Positions 1 to 8,116 of a stretch of DNA of 64,000 nt are shown here, in pieces. Each line of letters opens with the position of its first letter. The first letter of the stretch is position 1. The notes under the pieces were generated by a model. It did not search any database, was not told the origin of the DNA, and saw only the letters and a list, made by a program, of their open reading frames with translations. The position numbers were made by a program, and so were the translations under genes. Origin of the DNA: JBBIPA01 sp963820495 (GTDB lineage: Bacteria > Chloroflexota > Dehalococcoidia > GIF9 > UBA5629); contig CAWGAF010000002.1 of the NCBI GenBank assembly GCA_963820495.1, positions 558,001 through 622,000 of the forward strand. Reading direction: 5' to 3'.

Positions 1-45
1 TAAGAAAAGACGAGGAGTTATTGTCGCCTTTTCTGAGAAAGTAAT

Positions 46-68
46 GGGTCACCTGAGGCAGGTGACCC
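46..68 (-). terminator. Candidate hairpin terminator downstream of ftsK
   Basis: A perfect 10-bp inverted repeat with a 3-base loop (GGGTCACCTG / CAGGTGACCC) lies 28 bases past the ftsK stop codon on the minus strand. The following T-run on that strand is weak, so it may be a factor-assisted terminator or only a structural hairpin. Confidence 0.45.
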
Positions 69-95
69 TCACTCAAACCTCCTGATCGCCCTCTT

Positions 96-2237
96 TTAAT
101 AGCCTTCTTCTTTGAGCTTGTCGTAAAGCCGGGCGGCTCTGGGGTAGCCGATGCGGAGCCGGCGCTGCAGGAATGAAGAGGAAATAGTGCCATGCTCTTC
201 CGCCAGTCGCCTGGCTTCTTCCATTAGACTGTCGTCAGAATCAATCCCTGCTGAAGCCGGTTGAGCATCTTCGAATCTAATAGGTGCCACATCGGGTCGT
301 CGTTGCTTGCCCCAGAAAGTTGCTAGTCTTTCAATCTCTGCATCAGTGAGGAAGGGTCCCTGGAGCCGTTTTGGTTTGCTAGCATCGGTGGGCATATAAA
401 GCATATCGCCTCTGCCCAACAACTTTTCCGCTCCGGCAGAGTCAAGAATAGTACGCGAGTCTACCTGAGAAGTGAGAGAGAAGCTGATGCGTGTGGGGAA
501 ATTAGCCTTGATTAAGCCAGTAACTACATCAACTGAAGGGCGTTGAGTGGCTACAATCAGGTGGATACCTGTCGCTCTAGCCAGTTGGGCTAAGCGGCAT
601 AGTGTGTGCTCAACCTCATCGAAAGCCAACATCATCAGGTCAGCTAACTCGTCGATAACAAGTACTATGTATGGTATTGCGTCACCGGGCTGGAGGTTTT
701 TATTGTAGCCCTCTATGTTGCGTGCCCCAGCCTTGGCGAATTTGCGATAACGCTCGTCCATCTCCTGTGTGAGCCAACGCAATGCTGCCACCGCTTTATC
801 ACTCTCAACTACTACGGGGGCTATCAAATGAGGCAGGCTGTTAAAGTTAACCAACTCAACTCGCTTGGGATCAATCATAATAAATCGTAATTCATCCGGC
901 GTGTTGTGAATAAGCAAACAACAGATGATGGAGTTAAGGTAGACGGTCTTACCGCTGCCAGTGGCTCCGGCTATCAGTACATGTGGCATTTTAGTTAGAT
1001 CGGCGGAAACTGTCTCACCACCAGCCCCTTTGCCTAGAGCTATAGCCAGCTTTGATTTAGCACTAATCTTTTGAAAAGCTGCCGATTCTATTATGCTGCG
1101 CAGGTTTACTGAGCCGAAGGTAGTATTGGGAACTTCGATGCCTATAATAGATTTTCCAGGGACGGGAGCTTCAATCCTGATGCTGGGTGCGGCTAAGGCT
1201 AGAGCCAGGTCATTGGCTAAAGAAGTAACTCGCTCCACTTTGACTCTGGTTTTTGATATCTCCTGTAGCTTGGTCTTAATATTACCATCTTTGTCACGTT
1301 CCTTGATTTCCTTGTATTTAATATCCCAGCCGGGCTCGACTCCGAACTGGGTCACTGTTGGACCTATGTTTATCTGGACTACTTTAGCGTCAACGCCGTA
1401 GCTGTCCAGAGCTTCGGTAATAATTTCCGCCCGTTTCTCGACATCTGCCTGGCTGACCTCTGTTTCTACTGCCTTATCCAGGATGCTAATCGGTGGTAAT
1501 TGCCAGCCTCCTACGGTGAGAGCTGACTGGTATTTGCGTGGTTCCCACGTTTCGGCACCGGCTGCTTCTGTACCTGCTAAGCCTGTGATGGGAGTGGGTA
1601 TAGCTTTCTCAGGTGTTTCTGGTTGAATTGGTACTGTCTTTTCAAATCGGATTTCCTGGGAAGGCTTAGGCATAGCTGTTTTGCGACTTTGACTGGCTTT
1701 TGCTATAGCTCTCCAGATGCCACTTAATATCACCCAGATAGTTTTTCCTATGGCTTTGATGGAAATTACGAGTGCATGCCAGAACTGTTTGGGGGCTATA
1801 AATAGAATGCCTAAAACTACGAGTCCCAATAATCTGAGTGCTCCGATTACTGGAGAAGTGCCGATGATACCTTCGCCAAAAGTACCTCCCAGACTTGGAT
1901 TGATAAAGGCTAATAGTCCCCAGACGGCGAAGGTAAACAAAATCCCCCCAAGCCACCTGTTCCAGTATTTCGCAAGTAGTGAAACCTGCCGTCGCCCGAA
2001 TATTATAATGATTATTAATATATATATGGCTATCAGTGCCAGTCCGGCTCCAAAGAACTTGAGCAATCCATCCCATGTAGCTATGCTCCAGTCTATTATG
2101 TTCGGCAAAAACCAGTAGATTAGCCCGGCGGCAATGATTATAAATAAGGCTACAATTATTCCTGATAGGAACCCGGATGATTTTTTACTGGTTTTTCGGC
2201 TGGTTGATTTATCTGTTTTTTGTTTTTTGGTGGGCAT
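96..2237 (-). CDS. ftsK: DNA translocase FtsK/SpoIIIE
   Basis: ATP-driven double-stranded DNA pump that clears chromosome termini at the division septum. The 713-residue protein has a Lys/Ser-rich start, four or so hydrophobic segments between about residues 20 and 160, a short linker, then the motor. Walker A is GATGSGKT near residue 421 and Walker B is VLVIDELADLM near 527. The C-terminal 60 residues form the winged-helix gamma domain that reads polar DNA signals. It is the last gene of a udg-rnj-ftsK run, 7 bases after rnj, so it is probably co-transcribed. The linker is short compared with E. coli FtsK, as is usual for SpoIIIE-type proteins. Confidence 0.95.
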   Translation of the reverse strand: MPTKKQKTDKSTSRKTSKKSSGFLSGIIVALFIIIAAGLIYWFLPNIIDWSIATWDGLLKFFGAGLALIAIYILIIIIIFGRRQVSLLAKYWNRWLGGILFTFAVWGLLAFINPSLGGTFGEGIIGTSPVIGALRLLGLVVLGILFIAPKQFWHALVISIKAIGKTIWVILSGIWRAIAKASQSRKTAMPKPSQEIRFEKTVPIQPETPEKAIPTPITGLAGTEAAGAETWEPRKYQSALTVGGWQLPPISILDKAVETEVSQADVEKRAEIITEALDSYGVDAKVVQINIGPTVTQFGVEPGWDIKYKEIKERDKDGNIKTKLQEISKTRVKVERVTSLANDLALALAAPSIRIEAPVPGKSIIGIEVPNTTFGSVNLRSIIESAAFQKISAKSKLAIALGKGAGGETVSADLTKMPHVLIAGATGSGKTVYLNSIICCLLIHNTPDELRFIMIDPKRVELVNFNSLPHLIAPVVVESDKAVAALRWLTQEMDERYRKFAKAGARNIEGYNKNLQPGDAIPYIVLVIDELADLMMLAFDEVEHTLCRLAQLARATGIHLIVATQRPSVDVVTGLIKANFPTRISFSLTSQVDSRTILDSAGAEKLLGRGDMLYMPTDASKPKRLQGPFLTDAEIERLATFWGKQRRPDVAPIRFEDAQPASAGIDSDDSLMEEARRLAEEHGTISSSFLQRRLRIGYPRAARLYDKLKEEGY

Positions 2238-2244
2238 AGTTTTA

Positions 2245-3903
2245 CTATACCTCTATGGTACTGGTGAGGATCATTGGTCTTCGCCTGGTTTTTTCATAGA
2301 AGAATTTGCTGAGGGTATCTTTGACCTTAGTATTGATGGAACTCCGCTCGACTGGGTGGCTATCGACATTAGCTAAACTGGAAGCAACCAGGTCTCGCCC
2401 TTGTTCCAGTATTGATTCGCCGCCTTTGGTATCTACGAAACCTTTGGATACAATATCAGGACGGCCTATGAGCGTGCCTCTATTTTTGTCGATGGCAACG
2501 ATTACGACCACAATACCATCTCGGGATAGTAGCTTGCGGTCACGAAGGACAACACCAGCAAGGTCACCCATAACAAGTCCGTCTACATAGACATTCTCTG
2601 AAGGAAGTCTGCTTATTATCTTGCCTTTGTTTGGTTCAAGCTCCAGGATATCGCCATTTTCCATTACGAAAATATTAGTTTCGGGTATTCCCAATGTTTT
2701 TGCCAGTTTGGCATGCAGGCTCAAATGGCGGTATTCGCCATGGATTGGTACGAAGAATCTGGGTTTAACCAGATTAAGCAGTAGCTTTAGTTCCTCTTGG
2801 CTTCCGTGTCCATGGACATGGACTTGGGCTAATCTTTCGTAAATTACTTGAGCTCCCTGGCGGAATAGGTTATCTATTGTCCTGTTAATCAGTGCCTCGT
2901 TACCGGGGATTGGTGTAGCTGATATTACCACGGTGTCTTTAGGAATAATGCGAACCTGGCTGTTGTCTCTGTTAGTGATACGTACTAATGCTGAGGTAGG
3001 TTCCCCTTGACTTCCAGTAGTTAGGAGGATAATTTTATTATGTGGGAAGCGATTTAGTTCGTCAGCGCGACGTAAGATATCAGGAGGTGCTTTCAGATAA
3101 CCCAGCTCTAGTGCCATCCGTACTGTGTCTCTCATGCTGCGCCCAATAACAAAGACATACCTCTTATTTTTGGCAGCGACATCAATTACCTGCTGGATTC
3201 GGGATATTAGCGAAGCAAAGGTAGTAATGATTACCCTTCCGGGAGCATTTGCTATTATGCGTTCTAGATTTTCACCAACTATGTTCTCAGATGGCGTGTA
3301 ACCCGGTAAATCGGCATAGGTAGAGTCAGCCAGTAGAAGCAGGACTCCTTGACTTCCTAGCTGAGCCAGCTTGGCCAGTTCCGAAGGTTTGCCGTCAACA
3401 GGGGTATAATCGATTTTGAAATCACCGCTGTGAACTAATATGCCTGTGGGAGTATAGATAATCAGACCAACGGAATCAGGGATGCTGTGACAAACTGAGA
3501 ATGGTTCTATTCCGAATTTACCAAGTGTAAACTTAGCCCCGCTATGTATTATTCTGGCATCGGCTTTTATTGAGTGACCATGCTCCTTCAACTTTACTGA
3601 GATTAAACCTTGGGTGAGTTTGGTAGCATATACTGGTAAGTCGAGCTTGGGCAAAATATAAGGTAAAGCGCCGATATGGTCTTCGTGGCCATGAGTAATA
3701 AGGATGCCTCGTAGTTTCCTTTTATTCTCCAGTAAATAGCTTATATCTGGGATGACCAGGTCAATTCCCAGCATGTCTTCTTCGGGGAACATGAGTCCGG
3801 CATCTATGATGATGATATCATCACCATATTCTATGGCCATCATGTTCTTGCCGATCTCTCCGAGACCACCCAATGGGATTATTTTGAGTTTTTGTCTGCT
3901 CAT
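2245..3903 (-). CDS. rnj: Ribonuclease J
   Basis: Metallo-beta-lactamase-fold RNase with 5'-3' exonuclease and endonuclease activity, used in mRNA decay and rRNA maturation in bacteria that lack RNase E. The zinc-binding HGHEDH motif lies near residue 71. The beta-CASP region follows (SRIQQVIDVA, GRSMRDT), then HVHGHG and the HGEYRHL motif, and a C-terminal domain. The length of 552 residues is normal for RNase J. It sits 11 bases after udg and 7 bases before ftsK. No second RNase J paralogue is seen in the window. Confidence 0.95.
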   Translation of the reverse strand: MSRQKLKIIPLGGLGEIGKNMMAIEYGDDIIIIDAGLMFPEEDMLGIDLVIPDISYLLENKRKLRGILITHGHEDHIGALPYILPKLDLPVYATKLTQGLISVKLKEHGHSIKADARIIHSGAKFTLGKFGIEPFSVCHSIPDSVGLIIYTPTGILVHSGDFKIDYTPVDGKPSELAKLAQLGSQGVLLLLADSTYADLPGYTPSENIVGENLERIIANAPGRVIITTFASLISRIQQVIDVAAKNKRYVFVIGRSMRDTVRMALELGYLKAPPDILRRADELNRFPHNKIILLTTGSQGEPTSALVRITNRDNSQVRIIPKDTVVISATPIPGNEALINRTIDNLFRQGAQVIYERLAQVHVHGHGSQEELKLLLNLVKPRFFVPIHGEYRHLSLHAKLAKTLGIPETNIFVMENGDILELEPNKGKIISRLPSENVYVDGLVMGDLAGVVLRDRKLLSRDGIVVVIVAIDKNRGTLIGRPDIVSKGFVDTKGGESILEQGRDLVASSLANVDSHPVERSSINTKVKDTLSKFFYEKTRRRPMILTSTIEV

Positions 3904-3914
3904 GTATGTTTGTT

Positions 3915-4514
3915 TTAAAGCAGGCTTAGCTGCTGAGGGTCTACTTCAGAAGAAGCGCTTAAGTTCTCTGCTTTTTTTAATATTTGGGGTATTTTTAGCA
4001 TATCGGCTTCAATAACCTTACGTAAGCTTGCCTGATGGAGGGCTGCTGCAGGGTGATACATTGCGTAGTAAATGATGTCGCCTTGTCTCTTTGCTTTGCC
4101 ATGGACTTTGCTGATACTTTCATTGGGAAAATATTTAGCCATAGAATAACGACCCAAAGTAACTATCACTTTTGGATTGATTATTTCTATTTGGCGATTT
4201 AGCCATTTACTACAGGCTTGGATTTCTCCGGGCAATGGGTCGCGGTTTCCAGGAGGGCGGCATTTGATGACATTAGCAATATATACTTGCTCTCGTTTTA
4301 AGCCAATAGAGGCTAATAATTGTTCTAGAAACTGGCCAGCAGGACCTACGAAAGGGCGCCCTTGCTGGTCTTCATGCCATCCTGGAGCCTCACCGATAAA
4401 CAGCAAACTAGCTGTTTCTGGGCCTTCACCGGGTACTACTGTGGTACGGCGTTTGGCTAGCTCACAATCCTGGCAATGCTTGATTTCCTCGTGTATATCG
4501 GTAAGGGCTGACAT
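3915..4514 (-). CDS. Type-4 uracil-DNA glycosylase
   Basis: Removes uracil from DNA after cytosine deamination. The 199-residue protein carries the family motif GEAPGWHEDQQGRPFVG and the cysteines that hold a 4Fe-4S cluster: CQDC near residue 14, then a Cys in NVIKCRPPGNR and another in ACSKWL. The MYHPAAAL motif near the C-terminus matches the second active-site loop. It is the first gene of the udg-rnj-ftsK run. Its promoter is so close to the ATG that the transcript may be leaderless. The C-terminal tail after residue 185 is unremarkable. Confidence 0.93.
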   Translation of the reverse strand: MSALTDIHEEIKHCQDCELAKRRTTVVPGEGPETASLLFIGEAPGWHEDQQGRPFVGPAGQFLEQLLASIGLKREQVYIANVIKCRPPGNRDPLPGEIQACSKWLNRQIEIINPKVIVTLGRYSMAKYFPNESISKVHGKAKRQGDIIYYAMYHPAAALHQASLRKVIEADMLKIPQILKKAENLSASSEVDPQQLSLL

Positions 4515-4522
4515 CTGTGGAA

Positions 4523-4551
4523 ATCATAGCATAGCATTATTCGCTGGTCAA
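4523..4551 (-). promoter_or_regulatory. Sigma-70-type promoter of udg-rnj-ftsK
   Basis: On the minus strand TTGACC is separated by 17 bases from TATGAT. The -10 box ends 8 bases before the udg ATG, which places the expected transcription start at or next to the start codon. Confidence 0.6.
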
Positions 4552-4615
4552 TTTAATTTTGGAAGTATAAATTGCAAACATAGTGCTAATTTGGCGTAGT
4601 TAGACGTACAGTAGA

Positions 4616-4666
4616 GAGATTGTTTATTAAGGGGATTTAAAGGGTGAGAGGTTGATAAACAATCTC
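4616..4666. repeat. Short copy of repeat family R1 (MITE-like)
   Basis: A 51-base element with perfect terminal inverted repeats (GAGATTGTTTAT / ATAAACAATCTC), flanked by an 8-bp direct repeat ACAGTAGA (4608-4615 and 4667-4674). Its ends match the 108-base copy at 7195-7302, but most of the interior is missing. There is no coding capacity. Confidence 0.75.
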
Positions 4667-4679
4667 ACAGTAGATTAAA

Positions 4680-4708
4680 TTGACCTTTTTCTTGGTCATT
4701 GATATACT
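4680..4708 (+). promoter_or_regulatory. Promoter of bioY
   Basis: TTGACC, 17 bases, TATACT. The spacer carries part of a GACC/GGTC inverted repeat. The R1 repeat ends 13 bases upstream. Confidence 0.6.
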
Positions 4709-4748
4709 GTGATGCCAGTTTCTGTAGAAAAAGGAGGGATTAATTTCA

Positions 4749-5333
4749 GTGAGAGTGTTAGCTACTCATCCTACCCTAATCGATGCAATTATTGTCAGGA
4801 GAGGATTGCTTTGGGATGTGGCTTTAGTATTTGGTTTTGCTTGTGTAACTGCTATGTGTGCCCAGATAAGCTTCTGGATTGGGCCAGTACCTATTAGCGG
4901 ACAAACCTTCGCAGTTCTTCTAGCTGGCGCCCTTTTAGGGAGCCGCCGTGGGGCATTGAGCCAGCTCAGCTATTTAGCTATTGGAGCTACTGGTATTCCA
5001 TTCTGGTTTGCCTTGGGTGGTGCTCCGGGTATGGCTCGCTTGATGGGACCTACTGGTGGCTATTTGTTTGGTTTTGTTGCGGTTGCTTTTGTCGTTGGTT
5101 GGTTAGCTGAAAGAGGTTGGGATAAGCATATTTGGACGGCTGTTCTGGCTATGCTGGCTGGCAGTGTCGTTCTTTATGTTTTCGGTCTGTCCTGGTTAAC
5201 TCAGTTTGTACCCCAGAGCAAGGTGCTTCAGGTTGGCCTGTACCCGTTTATTATCGGTGACTTGCTAAAAATAGTATTGGCAGCTGTGTTATTACCATCA
5301 GGCTGGTTACTATTACGTCGGTTCAACAGTTGA
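4749..5333 (+). CDS. bioY: Biotin transporter BioY
   Basis: Substrate-binding membrane subunit (S component) of an energy-coupling-factor biotin importer. The 194-residue protein has about six hydrophobic segments. The BioY signature region is visible as GPVPISGQTFAVLLAGALLGSRRGALSQ, then PTGGYLFGF. The GTG start at 4749 is chosen because a strong AAAGGAGGG ribosome site lies just upstream. No ECF ATPase or T component is adjacent, so they must be shared from elsewhere. birA lies about 14 kb away, and biotin uptake may feed it. Confidence 0.9.
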   Translation: MRVLATHPTLIDAIIVRRGLLWDVALVFGFACVTAMCAQISFWIGPVPISGQTFAVLLAGALLGSRRGALSQLSYLAIGATGIPFWFALGGAPGMARLMGPTGGYLFGFVAVAFVVGWLAERGWDKHIWTAVLAMLAGSVVLYVFGLSWLTQFVPQSKVLQVGLYPFIIGDLLKIVLAAVLLPSGWLLLRRFNS

Positions 5334-5373
5334 TTGAGTCCTTGGTCGGTCATTTTTTGATGAGGTCATTCTT

Positions 5374-6015
5374 TTGGATATAACCTGGCTGGGTCACTCC
5401 TGTTTCCGCATTAAAGGAAAAGAGGCTGTCGTTATAACAGATCCTTGTAATCCAAGTCTAGGTTATCCTGTGGGTAAACTCCGCGCTGATATAGTAACCG
5501 TGAGTCATTTTCACCCTGGCCATTCCTATATTGAAGCTGTTGAGGGTGAATTCAAAGAAATCAAAGGGCCAGGGGAATATGAGTTAAAGGGTGTTTTTAT
5601 TACAGGTATTGCTACTTTCCACGATAATAGTCAAGGCAGTGAACGTGGCAAAAACAATGTTTATCTTTTAGAAATAGATGGGGTGACCTTGTGTCATTTA
5701 GGTGATATTGGTCATTCACTGTCATCTGATGTAGAGGAGCAGATAGGTGATGTTGGGGTGTTATTTATACCAGTAGGTGGTATAAACACTATAGATAGTT
5801 CTACAGCTGGTGATATAGTTAGAAACTTGTCTCCCAAGATTGTCATACCTATGCACTATAAAACTCCAGCTTTAGCTAGAGATCTTGAGACGGTGGATAA
5901 ATTCTTGAAGAAGATGGGTATCAAAGAAGTAGCCTCTCAGCCTAAATTGTCTGTTAACCGGTCGACTCTGCCTCCCACAACTCAAGTTGTGATTCTCAAT
6001 TACCCGCATCAATAA
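5374..6015 (+). CDS. UlaG-like metallo-beta-lactamase fold hydrolase
   Basis: A 213-residue protein of the UlaG/L-ascorbate-lactonase-like branch of the metallo-beta-lactamase fold (start region DITWLGHSCFRI, then HLGDIGH and IPMHYKT). The substrate is unknown. The usual HxHxDH metal motif reads HFHPGH near residue 50, so the Asp ligand is replaced by Gly and the second metal site may be altered or lost. The start is TTG at 5374, preceded by TGAGGTC; an upstream ATG at 5360 is out of frame. It sits 40 bases after bioY and may be read from the same promoter. Confidence 0.8.
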   Translation: MDITWLGHSCFRIKGKEAVVITDPCNPSLGYPVGKLRADIVTVSHFHPGHSYIEAVEGEFKEIKGPGEYELKGVFITGIATFHDNSQGSERGKNNVYLLEIDGVTLCHLGDIGHSLSSDVEEQIGDVGVLFIPVGGINTIDSSTAGDIVRNLSPKIVIPMHYKTPALARDLETVDKFLKKMGIKEVASQPKLSVNRSTLPPTTQVVILNYPHQ

Positions 6016-6069
6016 AATACTGGTTTCTTAATATAGTCTGATTGCTTCTGCTGCAGGATGGGCTAGGTT

Positions 6070-6765
6070 ATGAATTTAGCCAAAAGACTCTACGAATTGC
6101 AACATATTGATTTGGAGATTCAGAGCTTTCGCGAGACTTTGGCTCAGCTTAATCTCCAAATAGGTGCAAATGAAGTTGTGCTTAAGGCTAAAGCTGATCT
6201 GGATGCTATGAAAAAACATCTGGCTGAAGTTAGTCAGAAATGTCGAGATATGGAGTGGGAAACAGAAGACTTGCGGAAGGCTATTTCGAAATTGAACGAG
6301 AAGCTCTATGGAGGTAAGATAGGTAATCCTAAGGAACTGGTAAGCCTTGAGCAGGAGTTAGAGAATTTTAACACCAAGCTCAGAGGGAAAGAAGACGATC
6401 TATTAGAACTGATGAACGAAGAAGAAATAACCAGGAAAAACCTGGCAATGCAGTCTGAGCGAGTTGTGAGATTAGAAGAGGATTGGCAGCAGCAACAGAA
6501 AGCTCTCGTGCAAAAACGGCATGAAGTAGAAAAACAACTTCTTGAAATTGATAAAAAACGTCAGGAAGTAGCCAGCAGTATTGATTCGCAGGCACTCACT
6601 CTTTACGAAGGACTAAGGTTAAAGAAGGGACAGGCAGTAGTTAAAGTGGAGCAGGGTACATGTCAGGGATGTCGTATTACATTGCCTATGAATGAATGGC
6701 AGCGGGCCAAGTCTGGAACAATAGTCCAATGCAGTAGTTGTGGCAAGATACTATATCTGGAATAG
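6070..6765 (+). CDS. C4-type zinc-ribbon coiled-coil protein (DUF164 family)
   Basis: A 231-residue protein with a long, charged coiled coil (about residues 5-180) ending in a zinc ribbon whose four cysteines are CQGC (198, 201) and CSSC (221, 224). The family is widespread in bacteria. A nucleic-acid-binding role is often proposed but the function is not established. It is 15 bases upstream of the RNase HI gene, followed by rnpB; the shared RNA theme is suggestive only. Confidence 0.85.
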   Translation: MNLAKRLYELQHIDLEIQSFRETLAQLNLQIGANEVVLKAKADLDAMKKHLAEVSQKCRDMEWETEDLRKAISKLNEKLYGGKIGNPKELVSLEQELENFNTKLRGKEDDLLELMNEEEITRKNLAMQSERVVRLEEDWQQQQKALVQKRHEVEKQLLEIDKKRQEVASSIDSQALTLYEGLRLKKGQAVVKVEQGTCQGCRITLPMNEWQRAKSGTIVQCSSCGKILYLE

Positions 6766-6780
6766 GAGCCTGGGGAATAT

Positions 6781-7218
6781 ATGCGTTTACAAATTTATGC
6801 TGATGGAGCTTGCTGGGGCAATCCAGGGCCAGCGGCTATAGGGGCAGTTATCAAGGACGAGCAGCAGAGAAAGCTGGCTGAGATATCTCAATATATCGGT
6901 AATGGGACTAACAATCAGGCTGAATACAAAGCTGTTATAGCAGGGTTGAAATCAGCGATGAAGTTCAATGCTGACGAATTGGTGCTTTATCTCGATTCAG
7001 AGCTAATAGTCAGGCAACTTGCTGGCGAGTACAAAGTTAAAAATATTCTTCTTCGCCCTCTGTATACAGAAGTTGTGGCACTATTGAAGAAGTTTAAAAA
7101 TATATCCATTAGTCATGTTGGACATTCTGGTAACGAGGAAGCCCATGTCCTGGCTAAGGCAGCCTTGAGGGACCATTTAAAGGTGAAAAACAGCGATTGT
7201 TTATTAAGGGGATTTTAA
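6781..7218 (+). CDS. rnhA: RNase HI family protein with repeat-derived C-terminus
   Basis: Cleaves the RNA strand of RNA-DNA hybrids. The RNase H fold is clear: YADGACWGNPGP with Asp8, NNQAEYKA with Glu48, LYLDSELI with Asp72, and VGHSGNEEAHVLA. The fourth catalytic position, normally Asp, is His122. From memory, the equivalent D134H change in the E. coli enzyme leaves activity, so this one may still work. The last seven residues (139-145) and the stop codon come from the R1 repeat inserted at 7195. Without that insertion the frame would end at 7331, giving 143 residues. Confidence 0.88.
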   Translation: MRLQIYADGACWGNPGPAAIGAVIKDEQQRKLAEISQYIGNGTNNQAEYKAVIAGLKSAMKFNADELVLYLDSELIVRQLAGEYKVKNILLRPLYTEVVALLKKFKNISISHVGHSGNEEAHVLAKAALRDHLKVKNSDCLLRGF

Positions 7219-7302
7219 AGGGGCTTTGCCCCTTTGAAAAATCTCTTCCCTCTTCCCTTATGAAGGGGAGAGGGATAAAGGGTGAGAGGTTGATAAACAA
7301 TC
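7195..7302. repeat. Full copy of repeat family R1, with 11-bp target duplication
   Basis: A 108-base non-coding element with 10-bp perfect terminal inverted repeats (GATTGTTTAT / ATAAACAATC). It is flanked by the 11-bp direct repeat TGAAAAACAGC (7184-7194 and 7303-7313). Internally it holds a strong hairpin (AAAGGGG CTTTG CCCCTTT) at 7217-7235. It has replaced the end of the RNase HI reading frame. Related copies lie at 4616, 35714 and 60190, with a fragment at 31190. Confidence 0.85.
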
Positions 7303-7316
7303 TGAAAAACAGCAAT

Positions 7317-7346
7317 TTGACTACTTATTAAGTGGGGGTGTACAGT
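7317..7346 (+). promoter_or_regulatory. Promoter of rnpB
   Basis: TTGACT, 18 bases, TACAGT. The -10 box ends 7 bases before the first base of the RNase P RNA P1 helix. The box overlaps the ancestral end of the RNase HI gene. Confidence 0.6.
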
Positions 7347-7352
7347 GGATGT

Positions 7353-7716
7353 GGGCCAAGTAGACCGGATGACCGCTCTGGTTTGGTAAAAATCAGGGAG
7401 GAAAGTCCGAGCTCTACCAGGCGGGGTACTGGGTAACGCCCAGGAGGGGTGACCCTACGGAAAGTGCCACAGAAACATACCGCCCGCCTCAGGCGGGTAA
7501 GGGTGAAATGGTGAGGCAAGAGCTCACCAGCAATCAGGTGACTGGTTGGCTGGGTAAACCCTACTCGGAGCAAGACCAAATAGGGGGGCATTGGGGATGC
7601 CTGGCCTTAACCCCGGGTTGGTCGCTATTGATTCCGATGGTAACATCGGGGCTAGACGGATGGTCATCGTCCGCCTTAGGCGGATACAGAACTCGGCTTA
7701 CAGGTCTACTTGGCCC
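7353..7716 (+). ncRNA. rnpB: RNase P RNA (bacterial type A)
   Basis: Catalytic RNA that removes 5' leaders from tRNA precursors. The two ends pair perfectly over 14 bp (GGGCCAAGTAGACC at 7353 with GGTCTACTTGGCCC at 7703), forming P1. Conserved core segments are present in order: GAGGAAAGTCCG (about 7398), ACAGAAACATACCGCC (about 7470), AGAGCTCACC (about 7519), AGCAAGACCAAATAGGGG (about 7568), and ACAGAACTCGGCTTAC (about 7686). The length of about 364 nt fits type A. Two peripheral hairpins are built from CCGCCTNAGGCGG palindromes. Any reading frames across it are spurious. Confidence 0.95.
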
Positions 7717-7803
7717 TTTATTAGTGGATGGAGTTGACATAATACTGGTGGTGTTGGTACAATTGAGGTTAGATCGCATAGCGTGACTCTTACTCCTTAA
7801 TTT

Positions 7804-7844
7804 GAGACCTGTCCTAATTCTCGCGGGACGGGTCTCTCTCTTTT
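7804..7844 (+). terminator. Rho-independent terminator after rnpB
   Basis: An 11-bp stem (GAGACCTGTCC / GGACGGGTCTC, one G-U pair) with a loop of 11 bases is followed by TCTCTTTT. Confidence 0.8.
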
Positions 7845-8116
7845 ATATAGCTACTTCATAGTTTAATTAAGTCTAAGCCTCTTTAATATTGTCGTCAATA
7901 GTACTATTGTTCTATCCTTGAGTAGGGGGGCAATTTGGACTTACACTAGCGAATAGTTAAAATTTAACGCTATCTCGATTGACAATATGATTCCAGATCA
8001 GTATGGTGTAAAGGATAGCCAATCGGGAGCTAAAGAGCTAACTGAAGGAAATGGAAATGAAATTGCTAAGAAAACTAAAAACGGACGATAGTCTGACTAA
8101 GAATGAGACAGGAAAA
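7845..8116. other. Intergenic stretch with a possible 34-codon frame
   Basis: AT-rich sequence between the rnpB terminator and the protease gene. A frame from ATG 7987 to a TAG at 8090-8092 would give 34 residues (begins MIPDQYGVKD). It has plausible composition but no ribosome site, and the frame is open back to 7957. It could be the remnant of a larger gene. Nothing else is recognised. Confidence 0.25.

Noticed and set aside
7328..7786. Several open frames of 72-92 codons on both strands
   Set aside because: They lie across the RNase P RNA, which explains the sequence fully; none has a ribosome site.
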